64,000 nt of DNA from Azorinus chamasolen (GCA_963576725.1 OY755240.1:11639878-11703877); one strand, 5' to 3'; shown: positions 1-11,330, counted from the first letter of the stretch. The notes: generated by a model not told the origin, from the letters alone. Numbers and translations: made by a program.

Positions 1-480
1 TTTAAAAAAAGGGAGTCTAATAGGTCTGTAAATGCTCAAGAGTTATTGAATTCAGGTTTAAATCGTTCATTTGGGTCTTATAAATACATTTTGAGCATGT
101 CCCCCAAAATAAGGTTGTCACAGCTACGTTTTATTTAGCGGTTTCCATCGTAACCCTAGGTATTTTTCAAAACTACCTTGGTTAAGAAAATGCGACATAA
201 CTTTGCTTTTGGAGGCAATAGAAGGACAAAACTAGTACCAACGTCAAGCAGAGACATATAGCTTGAATATGATATGTAATTTTATTAATATTCATAATGT
301 ATTCTTATGAATATTAATGACGAATTAAAAAGATGGGGTGCAAAAAAGGTTTTTTGTTTAGTCTGAGAGGCCTATTGATGGACAAGAGTTATTGGATGTT
401 GGTTTAAATGTTTTCATGTGATCATAAAAGGAAAAAACACATATTTGATTCATGTAATATTTCTATAAAGCATGTATATG
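1..480 (+). repeat. Partial arm unit of the 355-bp long-arm repeat
   Basis: This stretch matches the tandem arm units at 48734-50600 in the same orientation. Shared features are the run ending TGAATTCAGGTTTAAAT, the block TTTTGAGCATG, a motif close to GGTTTCCATGGTAACC, the phrase AATAGAAGGACAAAAC, and an AT-rich tail with repeated ATGAATATTAATGA. It is cut by the window start, so the element's outer end is not visible. It leads into an ORF1-like region that is also found inside the second copy, so both belong to one element family. Confidence 0.75.
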
Positions 481-639
481 TAAGCTAACTTGCATAAAAT
501 GTGCGTAAATGAAATCGCAGTTTTATAACAATTAGCAGTGTTATATAAGCATTGTATTTAGTATTGATTTGAGTATTTTGTCTTTTCAGTGATTTATCTA
601 ACGTTAAATACCAGATACTGTACCAAAAAGACGAGAGAA

Positions 640-1850
640 AAGTGTCTTGTGTACATATTTGTACAGCATGCCAGACCAACGCAATGCTTCTTGTTGGCAT
701 TTCGCGGCAGACTGAAACACGCATAAAGTGTGTCTGGCCTGCTGCGAAATGCTCCGCTTCAGCTCCCTGTCCAGTTTCGTTCCTCTGGAAAGGGGAGACG
801 TGGGAGCTCGCTGCCCAAACGGAAGAAGTATTATTCTCTTTGGTAAGCGACTCCATCGCCTTCAAACACAGACAAACCAGTGTCCTCTAAAGCCCAGAAG
901 AAGCCTGATTCTTCTTCTTAATATATTTCATCTACAGACCCTGCAGTGCAGTCAATTCCCAAGTTGTTGTTAGTTGCCGCTCGACTCCCGACTTCTGGCC
1001 CGGGTGCGGATTTCCTGTTCACCCTTTGATGGCGCCCTTTGCTATGGTGTCCCGTTCAGCTTGTGCCCAGGAGAGTTTTGCCTGGTCCTGGTACTTTTAG
1101 CACCACTCCTCCCGGTTATCTGACACCGGTCCCCAGTGTCATGGTATCCTGGCTTCCGTTCATGACGTCACCAGCAGAACGGTCTACCGGGTGATGTGAC
1201 AGAGAATTCTTTGGCCCGGTTTTCCGTGTTTGCTCTCTACCGGTCCTCCGATGGCCTTGTCCAGTCTTTTGACCTGGATACCGAATTAGACCGGTAAATC
1301 AACCGGTCCAATCTTTCTACTTGGCATTCTTTCTCTATACCGCATTACAGTGGTGAAAGTCAACAGGTAGCTGGCCCGGCTAAGTCTAGACGTTCTCGGT
1401 CGTCTAGTCCCCGCCATTACTCTTCGTCTTCTGAGTACAGTTCGGGCTCCCCAATCCCCCCTTAGGGAGCGTAAATGCCCTTCTTATTCTTCTGATAGGA
1501 ATGGACACTCGCGCTGCTCTCCTCACAGACGCAGTTTGTGGTCTCGCCATTACTCTTCTAGACGCAGACACGGCTCTTCCCCTTCTGAGTCGCCGGCTGG
1601 TCCTCTCGCCTGCCGACACACGTTTCTGGGAACTAGCAAGCTTCTCTTACTGGCGACCTGACCAGCAGAGTCACTGGACTTAGTGACCCTATTCCCCTTT
1701 CCTCTCGCCCCCCAGCCGGTCTGACTTACACCCCATTCAGGGTCTGTTGTGAGTTCATCTCTGGAGGGGGTGGGTAGCTCTCGGGTGAACCCTTCCATAG
1801 TCCACACTTCTGTGTCTGTGGCGGGTCCCACGGGTGATGGTCGTGTCGTC
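640..1850 (+). pseudogene. Decayed R/S-rich ORF1-like region, possibly DIRS-type gag
   Basis: I do not recognise this with certainty. It is a GC-rich island in AT-rich DNA, closely similar to 50740-52390. Reading across frames gives a Cys/His-containing N-terminal part (H-x-C-x2-C and a later PCPV segment, then ETWELAA). After this comes a serine/arginine-rich stretch with SRRSRSSSPRHYSSSS near 1385-1430 and RHYSSRRRHGSSPSES near 1550-1600. Zinc-knuckle-like residues followed by an R/S-rich region is a layout I associate with ORF1 (gag-like) proteins of DIRS-type tyrosine-recombinase retrotransposons. That assignment is inference. Several stops and frameshifts mean no product is made. It follows the 355-bp arm repeat directly, as in the second copy. 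Confidence 0.35.
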
Positions 1851-2099
1851 GACCTTCCCGTTCGTCTGCCTTATTTTATATAACATAACATATCCTTTTT
1901 TGGGCATAAATTTGCATACGCATAGTATAGCCAATATGGTCAAATTTGTACACAAAGTACATGACATAAATATAATATTCGAAATTTTAAATCATTTTAG
2001 CTGAGAAGCTCAATTTTGTAAACGGTCATATGAAAATGTCCATGAATATATAAGGATCTTCTCTAAAGTACATGTTTAGTACTATACGGAAACATACAA

Positions 2100-4087
2100 T
2101 ACGGATATATTGAAATCGGTAAACATCATATACATGTACTTAAAGGCATAGTATAAATACTTGGCAAATTTAATCTGTTGGTTTTTATGTCTGCTGCTCA
2201 TTATTATTTCAAGTTTCTAGATTATTGGCCATCGACAAACGTATGATTTTAAGTATTGTTTTCTTAGTGATAAGTATTTGGGACACACAAGAGGGAAATG
2301 ATATCCTGATTCTATCGTATTCATATAACAATTTTCGCATAAACGATCTTCCCTAATATTGTTGTCATATTTGCCTGTTTCAATTTTAAGATTGTGTGAT
2401 GACAGTCTAAGTCTAGTCAGTAAAAGTTTGTTATCACTTATATGGTCGAGATAATTTTCATATTCAAATTCATGTTTATAAATATTATAGAATGATAATC
2501 TGTTTGAATTATTTATATTTGTATACCAATTTTGTTTAAAAATATCTAGTATCCTATTTTATTGTGTTGTAGTTTATTTCTATATTATATTGCTGTGTCC
2601 ATATATATTGTAGTCTCATTTCACATAGATAAAAGTACAAAAATGAGTCATGCAGGAAACAGTCTTTATTTATATGCCCATTTGAGTCCTTGTATGTGAT
2701 ATTGTTGTCAGCATCTTTTAACATGCTATACATTGATTTTAAAAGTGAGTTTTCGTTTAGTTGTAATGATTTTAACCAATATTTAAACATAGTTATTTTT
2801 CCACTAATATGCATTGGATATCAGCCAAGTTCTCCGTATAGACCACTCAAATTAGTACATTTTTCACACCTAATATTTTTGTTATAAATTTACAATGTAT
2901 TTGCTCAATGTCTTGATATTTATGACCTCCTAATAATTCTGCTCCATAGCTTAGAACTGATGCAACAAGACTATCAAATAATTTGCATTTATCTTTAACA
3001 TTCAATTCAATTTGGTTGGAAACAATAAATAAATTATGTTATGCACAAGCGGCATGTTGTGCTAGTCTTTTCTGTGTACGATTAATGTGTCCGGGTTTTT
3101 TTTTAAATAAATGCATGCCTAGATATTTAAATGAGTGAACAACCTCTAAAGCTGTATCGTGTAGAAAAAAATCGTGCGAAGTATGTCTACCTATCTCAAA
3201 AATCATGATTTGGGGGTTTTGTATTTATTTTCAACCCCCAATTTGAGAATATGTATTCAAATTATTAAAGAGTATTTGTAATCCGGTGGATGAATGTGAG
3301 AACAAAATTGCATCATCTGCAAATAGTAATTTTAAGAGCTTTATTTCGTTTAGTGTAAAAGTGTCGTCTGTAGTTGTATTTTCATTCAAGTGTCCAATGA
3401 TATCATTAACAAACTATAAAAATAGTAGGCCCGAGCTTGGATCCCCCTGTTTTGCCCCGATATCGGAATCAAAAAAGGTGTAACATCTGAGTTAAACCGT
3501 ATAACAGCCTTAACGACAGTATACATGTATGCATTTACAAAGCGTTCACTTACGTTTTCATTTCTTAGGTTTTGATATATGTAAGATCTGTTCATTTTAT
3601 CAAAACATTTTTCAAAATCGATAAACGCACAATATAGTTTTTGTCGTCTACTTAAAGTTGTTTTTTTTAAATAATTGAATTCAGAAGAAATATGCAATCA
3701 ATAGTTGATTTGCCTTTTTTGAAATCCAAACTGGTTATCTATAATTTTATCATGGAAAGTTGTCCATTTTGTTAAAACGATTGAGTAGAATCTGTGAGTA
3801 AGTTTTTGAAATTATATTTGTTAATGTCATACCTCTGTAGTTTTTGCATCGTTTATATCACTACTTTTATAAATTGGTACAATAATTCCAGATCCCCATG
3901 ATGTTGGGTATTCTTAATTTAAAAATATTCTATTAAATAAAAGTAAAAGCAATGGTGAAAGGTCTTCAAATGTATGTTTATATATTTCTGATGTAATACA
4001 ATCTATACCGCTGCTTTTATTATTCTTTTGTGAAAATACTGCTTGTTTTAATTCTTCCATTGTAATTTCACTATCTAAGATGTGATC
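2100..4087 (-). pseudogene. LINE ORF2 reverse transcriptase and C-terminal region
   Basis: Minus strand, N- to C-terminal: NNKSSGIDCITSEIYK; LYCAFIDFEKCFDKMNR with the first catalytic Asp; a degraded QG-x2-SP block near 3430; LLFADDAILFS with the catalytic FADD at 3323-3312 in a shifted frame; ALEVVHSFKYLGMHLFK; and VASVLSYGAELLGG. Then KYWLKSLQLNENSLLKSMYS and weaker tail sequence run to about 2100. This covers palm, thumb and the conserved C-terminal region. Frameshifts around 3390, 3230 and 2880 and many stops show it is dead. No convincing 3' end or target duplication was found because the tail runs into AT-rich DNA next to the ORF1-like region. Confidence 0.85.
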
Positions 4088-4102
4088 GTCGTGTTGTTGT
4101 TG

Positions 4103-5217
4103 TGCTTGTTACTGTCTTGTTAGGACCCCACCCCTTGGTGCGGGTCCCCTATAGCAATCGCCTCGTCCGTCAGTCAATCAGTCCGTCCGTCAGTCCGTCC
4201 GTCAGTCAGCCAGTCACGCTTTTCTTGTCCGCTCTCTAACTCAAATAGGTTTTGTCTTAGTTGTGGCCCTTGATTATGTGAAAATCGGCAGCTTTAGCCT
4301 TGTCCGCTCTGTAACTCAAATAATTTTCAGGCGATCTTCATCAACTTTCAGAGAATGTTTATAGGTATAAATTCTTGACCAATTTTAATTACATGTACCA
4401 CCTAAATCGCATTAGACATCTTTGAGTTATGAGCCTTGATTCAGTCAAAATTGGCCGTTTTGGCCTTGTCCGCTCTCTAACTCAAATAGGTCTCATTTGA
4501 TCTTCACCAAGCTTCCAGAGAATGTTTATAGGTGTAAAATCTTTACCAGGTTTGATTACCACCTACATCACATGAGACACCTCTGAGTTATGGCCCTCGA
4601 TTCAGTCAAAATTGGCCGTTTTAGCTTTGTCCACTCTCTAACTAAACGTTTTTTCATCTGCTCTTCACCAAACTTTCAGAAAATATTAATAAGTGTACAA
4701 TCTTGACCAAGTGCGATTACCACTAGACACATTTAAGTTATGGTTCTTGATTCAGTCAAATTTGGCCAGTTTAGCCTTGTCCACTTTCTAACTCAAATAG
4801 TTTTCCTCTAATCTTCACAAAAATTGCGGAGAATGTTTATAGGTGCAAAATCTTAAGTGCGATTACTAGTCAAATCGCATTAGACACCTCTGAATTATGG
4901 CCCTTGATTCAGTCAAATTGTCCGTTTTAGTCTGGTCCGCTCTATAATTCAAATAGTGTTCATTTTATCTTCACCAAATTTGCAAATGATGTTTATAGTT
5001 CCAAGTTCCTGACTAAGTTCCATTACCAGTCAAATCGTTTAACACACCTCTGTGTCCCTTGAATTAGTCAAATTTTGCCGTTAAAGCATTGTCTGCTCTT
5101 TAACTCAAACATTTCTCATCTGTTATACGCCATACGTGCTGAGAATGTTTATAGGTTAACAGTCTTGGCCAAGTTTGGTCATCATGTGGGGCCCTTTCTG
5201 ACTTGGTCAGTGTTCTA
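4103..5217 (+). mobile_element. Pearl/HINE-like element with about 165-bp tandem core, inserted in LINE
   Basis: The left edge has a GGACCC...GGGTCC stem-loop, then a run of CCGTCAGT/CCGTCCGT units, then about five to six divergent copies of a unit of about 165 bp. Each unit contains TTGTCCGCTCTCTAACTCAA, a GAGAATGTTTATAGGTG block and a GTTATGGCCCTTGATTCAGT block. The right edge near 5190 carries GTGGGGCCC. LINE protein blocks lie on both sides (RT N-terminus at 4087, linker from about 5260), so this is an insertion. Short termini plus a tandem core of 150-170 bp resemble the pearl family of bivalves and Helentron-associated elements. Exact ends are uncertain by tens of bases. Confidence 0.55.
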
Positions 5218-5259
5218 GTTTGTTGTTGTTCATTGTTATGGTGATGATGATTATTATTA

Positions 5260-5760
5260 GTAGTAGTATAAATCGTTTGAGTACCCTGTGTATTATATAA
5301 TTATTGAAAATGATCATGTAGGTCTTCTATATTTAAATTGTGTGTCTGTATGGTTTGTTTGTTATACTGTTTTTTAATTATTTCCAAAATTGTTTTGGTT
5401 GATGTTTACTTAGTTCAGTTAAATTGTGTTTTTCCTTTGTATTGTATACATGTTTTGCTTTTCTTTTTATCTTATTATCTTATAGATTTTCTAGTTATAT
5501 ATTCATTTTTCAGATATGCATTTGTTTTATTTTTTTTTTACTTTTTTAAAAATATTCCTAGCTTCATAGCAGTCTTTATCGAAACAGGGAGAATTTGATT
5601 TACTTGAAGTTTTATTTCTTTTGCGTATAATTTGTTTCCCAAAAACTTCATCAGTATTATTATATAATTTAGGAATAAAACGTTCTGAGATCAAATCAAT
5701 ATTTTTGTTGTTATAGATCATTTGCTGAATCGTGTTGAAATCATCTACATTGTTTGACAG
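5260..5760 (-). pseudogene. LINE ORF2 linker between endonuclease and reverse transcriptase
   Basis: Minus-strand reading shows SPCFDKDCYEARNIFKK, matching the conserved W/CFD-x-C linker block of LINEs of this type. Further on, in a broken frame, is KQFWK, another conserved linker position before the reverse transcriptase. An array of T-rich sequence and several stops follow. The segment ends where the inserted tandem-repeat element begins. Confidence 0.6.
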
Positions 5761-5838
5761 ACTAGTTTAAACTCTTCTATTTTTGAATCGTCCCATTTAA
5801 TAACCATTTCTATTCTTGGTCTCAATATGTCGTCTGCT

Positions 5839-6033
5839 TCAACAATTTTTTTTTTTTCCAGATAAACTTATTCCTAAGCCAGAATGATCCGAAAATTCAT
5901 TTGGATTCAATATACAAAAGTGAGATATACAAGCAAAAGCATCAATAGTCAGCAACATATAATCTACAACACTAGAGCCATGTAGGGAATGAAAAGTAAA
6001 ATCGCCTAATTCTAGGTCGCTATGCATGCGACC
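5839..6033 (-). pseudogene. LINE ORF2 endonuclease, C-terminal half
   Basis: Minus-strand continuation of the endonuclease beyond the 2.9-kb insertion. It reads NGRMHSDLELGDFTFHS, then SSVVDYML and NEFSDHSGL. The final Ser-Asp-His triad of the endonuclease fold is visible and intact. The first residues overlap the left copy of the ATTACC duplication (6034-6039). This shows that the insertion split one continuous domain. Confidence 0.8.
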
Positions 6034-6615
6034 ATTACCCACTCCCTATCGACTGTGTTACAATGAGGGGTGCGCCTGCGAGAAGACACGTTAAGGTATC
6101 GGTTCGATACTGTTACGGCGCCTGCCTATTTGTTTGCAAATATGCGAGAGAGAATATTCATTTAACGCTCAGTAAGCTGTTTATTTTCCTAAGGTTTGGT
6201 TCCTTTATTCATTACTTAGGCAATATCGTATATCGTGTCGAATTGTACATCATACGTACGCAGGAAATCGAGTTAGTGCGCGAAAAAAGGGGTTTTAAAG
6301 GTAATAACTTGTTAAAAACATGAAGAGTTTGCTCTGTTTTACATTTCGTTTCACTAAAGGTGAAAAATCTTTAAACGATATGTACCGGTAATGCCTTATA
6401 TAGCATATAGCACCCGCATGTATACTTAATTTGCAGGTTTTAAATTACTTTTGACGAGTTTATCCATACCATCAGACCCGTGTACATGTTACGGTTTCTT
6501 CCCAATCAACTGACGCATGTTACAGTCTCTTATCTACAGCGTTACATACTCTGCCAGAATGCCTTACGGCATTACATTTTGACTTTATTCTAACATAAGC
6601 GACGTGTTTGGTATG

Positions 6616-6808
6616 CAGTAAACTACACGTTAAATGTAGCATAAATATCGGTCTTGGAGACAGATGACAGCTTAATGCAGGGTGAAAGTCATGCAGAGAG
6701 CTCCTCTAGGAGCTTTCTGCATGACTTTCACCCTGCATTAAGCAGTCACCTGCCTAAAAGTATCTAAATTCTTCTCTACTAAAATTCCGGTTTAGAGGGG
6801 GTTTACTG
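6616..6808. mobile_element. Pogo/Tigger-like palindromic MITE (family P1)
   Basis: Right end GGTTTACTG and a degraded left end CAGTAAAC enclose a near-perfect palindrome at about 6668-6745. The palindrome core is GCTTAATGCAGGGTGAAAG, then AGCTCCTCTAGGAGCT at the centre. The same family is seen complete at 43319-43522. TA-type MITEs with CAGTRAAACC-like ends resemble pogo/Tigger non-autonomous elements. Confidence 0.65.
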
Positions 6809-6856
6809 TACATCTACAGATAATACTCGAGACATAGATTCTTAAATTATGTCATT

Positions 6857-6950
6857 ACTCAGGGAGACAATGGGGTCTACCGTGCTAACCCCCCCCCCCC
6901 CCCACTCCGACTATTGGGGGTGCACGGTAGACCCCACTGGCTCCCTGAGT
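6857..6950. repeat. Palindrome with poly-C loop edge
   Basis: ACTCAGGGAG and TGGGGTCTACCGTGC on the left match their reverse complement on the right (GCACGGTAGACCCCA, CTCCCTGAGT). Between them lies a homopolymer of more than ten C followed by a G5 run. It can form a hairpin of about 30 bp. Confidence 0.7.
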
Positions 6951-7637
6951 ACATATCTTTGGATCTATGCAAGACGTCGATTACATGGTAATTACAATTA
7001 CTAACTGATGTTTTTACTGCCGGTGTTTTTCTAAAACAAATTGTATGGGACATAACTATGAAAAACAATCGAACCAGATCACCCAGGCGACATGCACAAC
7101 TACACTCATGCTGTGACATTTTATTTAAATCTGACCAGCCGTTTTTTAGAAGAAGCGCAGACAAACTTTGCGACAGGCAGACAGGGAAGACAATTATACC
7201 ATAAGCAAATAGAGCAGACCCTGATCAGACGTCTTCTACAGAAGTCTTCAGATCTGGGTCTGGCGTTTATATACTTTATATCAGGAAAAAGATTAGCTGA
7301 CGAAATTATCAATTTTGCAATGGAGAATTGGCCAGTCGTGCTTATTGTTAAGAAAAAAATAATTATTATAGAACCATGTTGTAACTGTTAATAACCTGTA
7401 ACCGGATGAATATTCATGTATGACTTATTTTAGTTATTGTATTAAAAAACAAATATTTGCTATTGCAAACAAATACGAATATATAACAGTTCATCAAACA
7501 GAACAGACTCTGATACATCCACGGCGATCCTCTGATCTGGATCCACTATGTATACAGAAGCACCAAATGTGTCACTATCAGGAAAAGGGCTAACATGTTC
7601 AACGCTGATGTTTTGGAATGGAATAGCCAATCATTGT

Positions 7638-7859
7638 TTAACCCTTTCCGTCATATAAACATCTTTTCACGCATTTGAAAACAGAGTAGACCCAGCTCAG
7701 GGTCTGCTCTGTTTGCTATTGGAATTTGATAAATATATTTCTTAAGTTTCTAAAATGGCTACAAGGTTACGCCTTCTATATTTCAATATAACTATTTTGT
7801 CCATGAATATTCAGTAGGTATTGAAAATTAGACTGAATATAAAACAGGGAACGGGTTAA
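7638..7859. mobile_element. TTAA-type MITE (family A) with collapsed hairpin
   Basis: Bounded by TTAACCCTTTCC and GGGAACGGGTTAA. Contains ACAGAGTAGACCCAG and CAGGGTCTGCTCTG, the outer parts of the family-A hairpin, but the GACGGCTCC centre is deleted. The distal part has ATGAATATTCAGTAGGTATT like 63015-63254. TTAA target plus CCC/GGG ends is the piggyBac superfamily signature. Confidence 0.65.
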
Positions 7860-7890
7860 TTAATAGAATCTATTCAATTTGAAAGATTTG

Positions 7891-8213
7891 CTAGGAGATT
7901 TTAAATGACAAACAATGCAGATCCTGGTCGGAGAGCTCCTAGAGGAACCTTCTCATCTGCTTCTGCACTGCTAGGAGATTTTGAAGAACAAACAATACAG
8001 ACCCTGTTCAGAGAGGCCCTAGAGGAGCCTACTCATCTGGGTCCGCAGTGCATGGGGATTCTGAATGACAAACAATACAGACCTTGGTCAAAGAACTCCT
8101 AATGGAACCTTCTCATCTGGGTCTGCATTGCTAGTGGATTTTGAATGACAAACATCGCAGACCCTGATCAGAGGGCGCCTCTAGGACCACTCTGATTTGT
8201 CTATACACTGAGA
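7891..8213. repeat. Tandem array of four 80-bp hairpin units
   Basis: Units begin at 7891, 7971, 8051 and 8131, exactly 80 bp apart. Each has CTAGGAGATTTTGAATGACA, then a diverged hairpin with CAGACCCTG, GAGCTCCTAGAGGA and CTCATCTGGGTCTGCA. The unit is therefore a whole MITE-type hairpin plus a spacer. The last unit is the most diverged. Confidence 0.75.
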
Positions 8214-8966
8214 TCATTAAAGGTTTAGTCAGATTTAATTTCTACAATAGCTGTTAAAATCTGGCATATCAAGTGTTGGTATTAAGAATGGGATACGTGT
8301 TCCATAATTACGCTTAATACAACTTTCAGTTTATTTTTTAACCTCAATCAATATCTACGACATAAACTAGTGTAGTTTGAGTCTTCTATCAGGCCTAAAA
8401 CATCGATTCCATACTCTCACAAACACTTCTTGTTTTCGATTAGAAACCGTAACTGTAAGTTTGAATGTATATCATGAATCGTAACACGCTCTGGCACACG
8501 CCTTAACAATACATTTTTGAAAAATGCATCCGATTTGCCTTGTAATCAGTCAAAAGAGAGAAATTTGTTTTGAAATTGGTCTATAATTAGTTTTGGATCA
8601 TGCTTGTACATAACATTGGTGTTTGAAACTGATATTCAAAAGACTATGCCATTTATTTTGCAATAGTCCTAACGATTCACATTATCCTCTATAAAAACGA
8701 TGCAATCAGAAGAAAATCAAACGAAAAACTCCTCCGATGAATCAAATGCCAGTAATAAGACAAACATGTATTTAAAACTTGAAACAAATCTTACTCTTTG
8801 CCTGATAATGTGTTTTTATTGCTCCATTTCGCCCCGCGCTGCTGAAAATATGGGCAGGCGCCTTAACACATTGGGCAGGCGCCTTAACATTCTCTTTACT
8901 AAACCGTAACATGTCTTCTCGCAGGCGCACCCCTCATTGTAACACAGTCGATAGGGAGTGATTACC

Positions 8967-9480
8967 TATGACTAGTGACGTAGCTATACAAGAATCAATC
9001 ATTGCGTTTACCTTGACAATCAGTCACGTTATCACCTGATACGCGATGTGAAATGTTTATATCTTTTGACAGCTGGCTATCAAAATCTATATGTATGTCA
9101 TACTCTAATATGTCTGCCGTCTTACCGGTTCGATTATTTGAATTGCGTAAGACTAATATTTTACCCAGATTTCTATATTTTTCAATACTTATTTCCATCT
9201 CTTCGAAAAAGTCAAAATTACCATTGTTAATAACAGTAGGTTGGTTTGACGGTATATATGTAAAACAAATAAAAACATCTTGTTCAAAAGAAAACAGGTC
9301 GCTACTTATTTGTATACACACTATTCCATTCTGGTGTTTTTCAACAATTGATATACATCTGTCTAAATCATTTTTAAAGTAAATGCTAATTCCATCACTA
9401 TATCTACCTCTTCGCACGTTTCTTGACTTATTTCCCAGTAAATGAAAACACGAATAACCACCAATATCAAGATTTGAATG
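8967..9480 (-). pseudogene. LINE ORF2 endonuclease, N-terminal half
   Basis: The minus-strand reading 9417-8995 shows SDGISIYFKND, FICFTYIPSNQP and LVLRNSNNRTG. These correspond to the strand blocks around the catalytic Asp/Asn motif of the exonuclease-endonuclease-phosphatase fold used for target-primed reverse transcription. The usual GD(F/L)N sequence has become RNSN, so a catalytic Asp is lost. The domain stops at the target duplication ATTACC (8961-8966) of the inserted element and resumes at 6033. Confidence 0.8.
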
Positions 9481-9621
9481 AGTTTTTGCTGATAACCATG
9501 TCTCTCAGAGAAAGCCAATGTCATAAGATAGAATAGTATTAATAAACACTGGATCTGCTATCTTACGAGCGAGCCCGTTAACATTCCAGCTTAAGGGTTC
9601 TACATCCTTCTCACGACACCC

Positions 9622-10603
9622 CTATAAGTCGACCACACTACCGTAACGGTACCTTTTCACTGGTTTATCGTTAACCAACAGTTTAGTTCCCACTATTCTG
9701 GCACTTGTACCACGCTGTTCCTCAGCCTTAACCTCTCTGTACAGCTGTGGCGATTGTACTCTAATACCTAGGTTCGATCCTTTTAGAGACGTTTTGATTA
9801 TTTCCTCTCGCGACTTAGGTCTTACCGATTCTCTGTCGTTGTACTCGTGGAATTTCACGACGATGGGTCGTGGTTTCTTTGCCTTTTCGCTACCAATCCT
9901 GTGGGCCCTGTCTATGATCATTTGAATAGTGTCTAGCTGTAGTTTATCAGATATCAGTTCTTTTACTAGATTTTGACAGTCTTCTGTGTTGTTTTCTGTT
10001 CTGATCTCCTGTATGCCGTAGAACAAAGGTTTTCTCTCATTGAACGGGATTGTAGGTCTAAATGTTTGTCGTCTGCTGTCTTTTCACGGCTTTTATATTG
10101 TTCAAGTTTTTCATCAACGGATTTACACATTTCTTGTAGCAATTTTACTTCCTGTTTTTATTTATCGATTGAAGATTTTTAGATTTCTTGTTCATTGTTC
10201 ATAAAACTGATTGCATTGTCCATCTCATTTACATTTTGTTATCGATGTCTGATATTTTAACGCTCGTGAGTTTCACAGAGTGTTCTATCTCGTCTATCTT
10301 TGGTATTGTTGATTGTATTGCTTTGAACTCATCAAGTAGTTGTATAGCCCATGTCGGGGCTTCATGGGAGTGGGCGCGGGGGCGGGGATGAACACTGTTT
10401 GACCCTTTGGTTGGTAATGTTGACCTTGCTGCGGGGTCTGAAACCCATACATGCCATTTTGTTAGCCAATATTCATGACTGGAGATGTGTTGAATCTGAA
10501 CTAACATACCTCTCACTATCAACAAAGTTATGTGTGTTCGGCATGCCCGTGATTGGTGTGCTGGTTGCCGATGAATGGCCACCACTATCGAGTTCTGATT
10601 CAC
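9622..10603 (-). pseudogene. LINE ORF1 protein remnant
   Basis: The upstream part (10603-10229) ends with a heptad-like segment, LLDEFKAIQSTIPKIDEIE, typical of the coiled coil that trimerises LINE ORF1 proteins. After a frame change near 10030 comes LDLQSRSMRENL then FYGIQE, DRAHRIG and PRPIVVKFHEYNDRE. These are the conserved blocks of the RRM-like and C-terminal RNA-binding parts of ORF1p. The reading ends at KRYRYGSVVDL followed by a stop at 9622. The role in the family is RNA binding and formation of the retrotransposition particle. At least one frameshift and upstream stops break it. It lies just upstream of the endonuclease part of ORF2 on the same strand. Confidence 0.8.
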
Positions 10604-10610
10604 CTTTTTA

Positions 10611-11081
10611 CCCTTTTCTTCTGAGCTTTCGGTAAATTTTGTTTATCCGACATCAATATAACACTTAAATAACACTTTAAGTCCATCTTGATTCACTTTG
10701 TTTCACTTGTAAGTCATTTTAAAGCAATTTTTGTGAAATTCTCAGAGCTTTAAATTTTACGTCTAACACGTTGTGCATACGGCATGAAGACCTAAAGTCG
10801 GTTCGACGACATTATTATATAGGGATTTGGCTTTCACACCTTTGTCGCAGCTATGTATTTGATGTTAGCTTTTCAAATAAGGAAGTGTCGGCAGTTATTG
10901 TAAACTGACAAATCATAGTTCAGACCTAGATCAAGAGCACGTTATATTTGATAAAAAAAAGTTTATAAATATTTCTTCAACATTATGAGAGTGTATAAAT
11001 ATAATATAAACATTTGCGTGATGGCTGTTATCGCAAACTGTCAAGTTCATAGTTTAGACCTAGATATAAATCACATTATAT
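10611..11081. other. No recognisable feature
   Basis: AT-rich sequence upstream of the LINE ORF1 remnant. It could include the LINE 5' region, but I see no coding, structured or repeated signal that I can name. Confidence 0.5.
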
Positions 11082-11330
11082 TTAACCTTCGCTTGCTATT
11101 CACGTCAATATACCTACCTGTAAATAGTGCAGACCCAGATAAGACAGCTCCTACAGGAGCTGTCTCATCAGGGTCTGCACTATTTACAAATTGATTGTGC
11201 AACCAGTGCACTCCGCAGCAGTGATTGCACAGCGAAATACTTGTACGCAGTGAAGATATATGTAATTATACAACAGGGCATGGGTAAAGAAGGAGAAATG
11301 TATTTTAAAATTCAGCAAGAGAATGGTTAA
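11082..11330 (+). mobile_element. TTAA-type MITE (family B), copy 1
   Basis: Runs from TTAACCTTCGCTTGC to GAATGGTTAA. The central hairpin at about 11126-11191 has TAAATAGTGCAGACCCAG on the left and CTGTCTCATCAGGGTCTGC on the right. The distal half has TGATTGCACAGCGAAATAC and GGGTAAAGAAGGAGAAATG, shared by all full copies. Other copies: 29692-29941, 42486-42734, 54729-54914, 55907-56156. Confidence 0.8.

Larger units (their letters stand above)
6040..8960. mobile_element. 2.9-kb non-autonomous DNA element with 48-bp perfect TIRs
   Basis: The left end 6040-6087 and right end 8913-8960 are exact reverse complements, starting CACTCCCTATCGACTGTG. The flanks are identical 6-bp repeats ATTACC at 6034-6039 and 8961-8966. 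A weaker second inverted block (GGCGCCTGCC) lies inside both ends and is doubled on the right. The element sits inside the endonuclease domain of the LINE. No transposase is visible. The interior carries MITEs, a palindrome and an 80-bp array. A 6-bp duplication is unusual; Dada-type and Polinton-type transposons make such duplications, but nothing else here supports either. Confidence 0.8.
2100..10610 (-). mobile_element. Degenerate non-LTR retrotransposon (LINE), minus strand, split by insertions
   Basis: Read on the minus strand from 10603 to 2100, the order is ORF1 (coiled coil plus RRM-like part), apurinic-type endonuclease, linker, reverse transcriptase and a C-terminal tail, the normal order of a two-ORF LINE. 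The body is interrupted by a terminal-inverted-repeat element at 6040-8960 and by a tandem-repeat element near 4103-5217. Removing them would leave roughly 4.5 kb. Stops and frame changes occur throughout, so the copy is dead. The protein resembles LINEs common in bivalves. I cannot place the clade without a search. Confidence 0.85.

Noticed and set aside
4140..4210. CCGT-rich runs as a stand-alone microsatellite
   Set aside because: They form the head of a pearl-like element, as at 12597-12700, 22259-22283 and 63530-63570.
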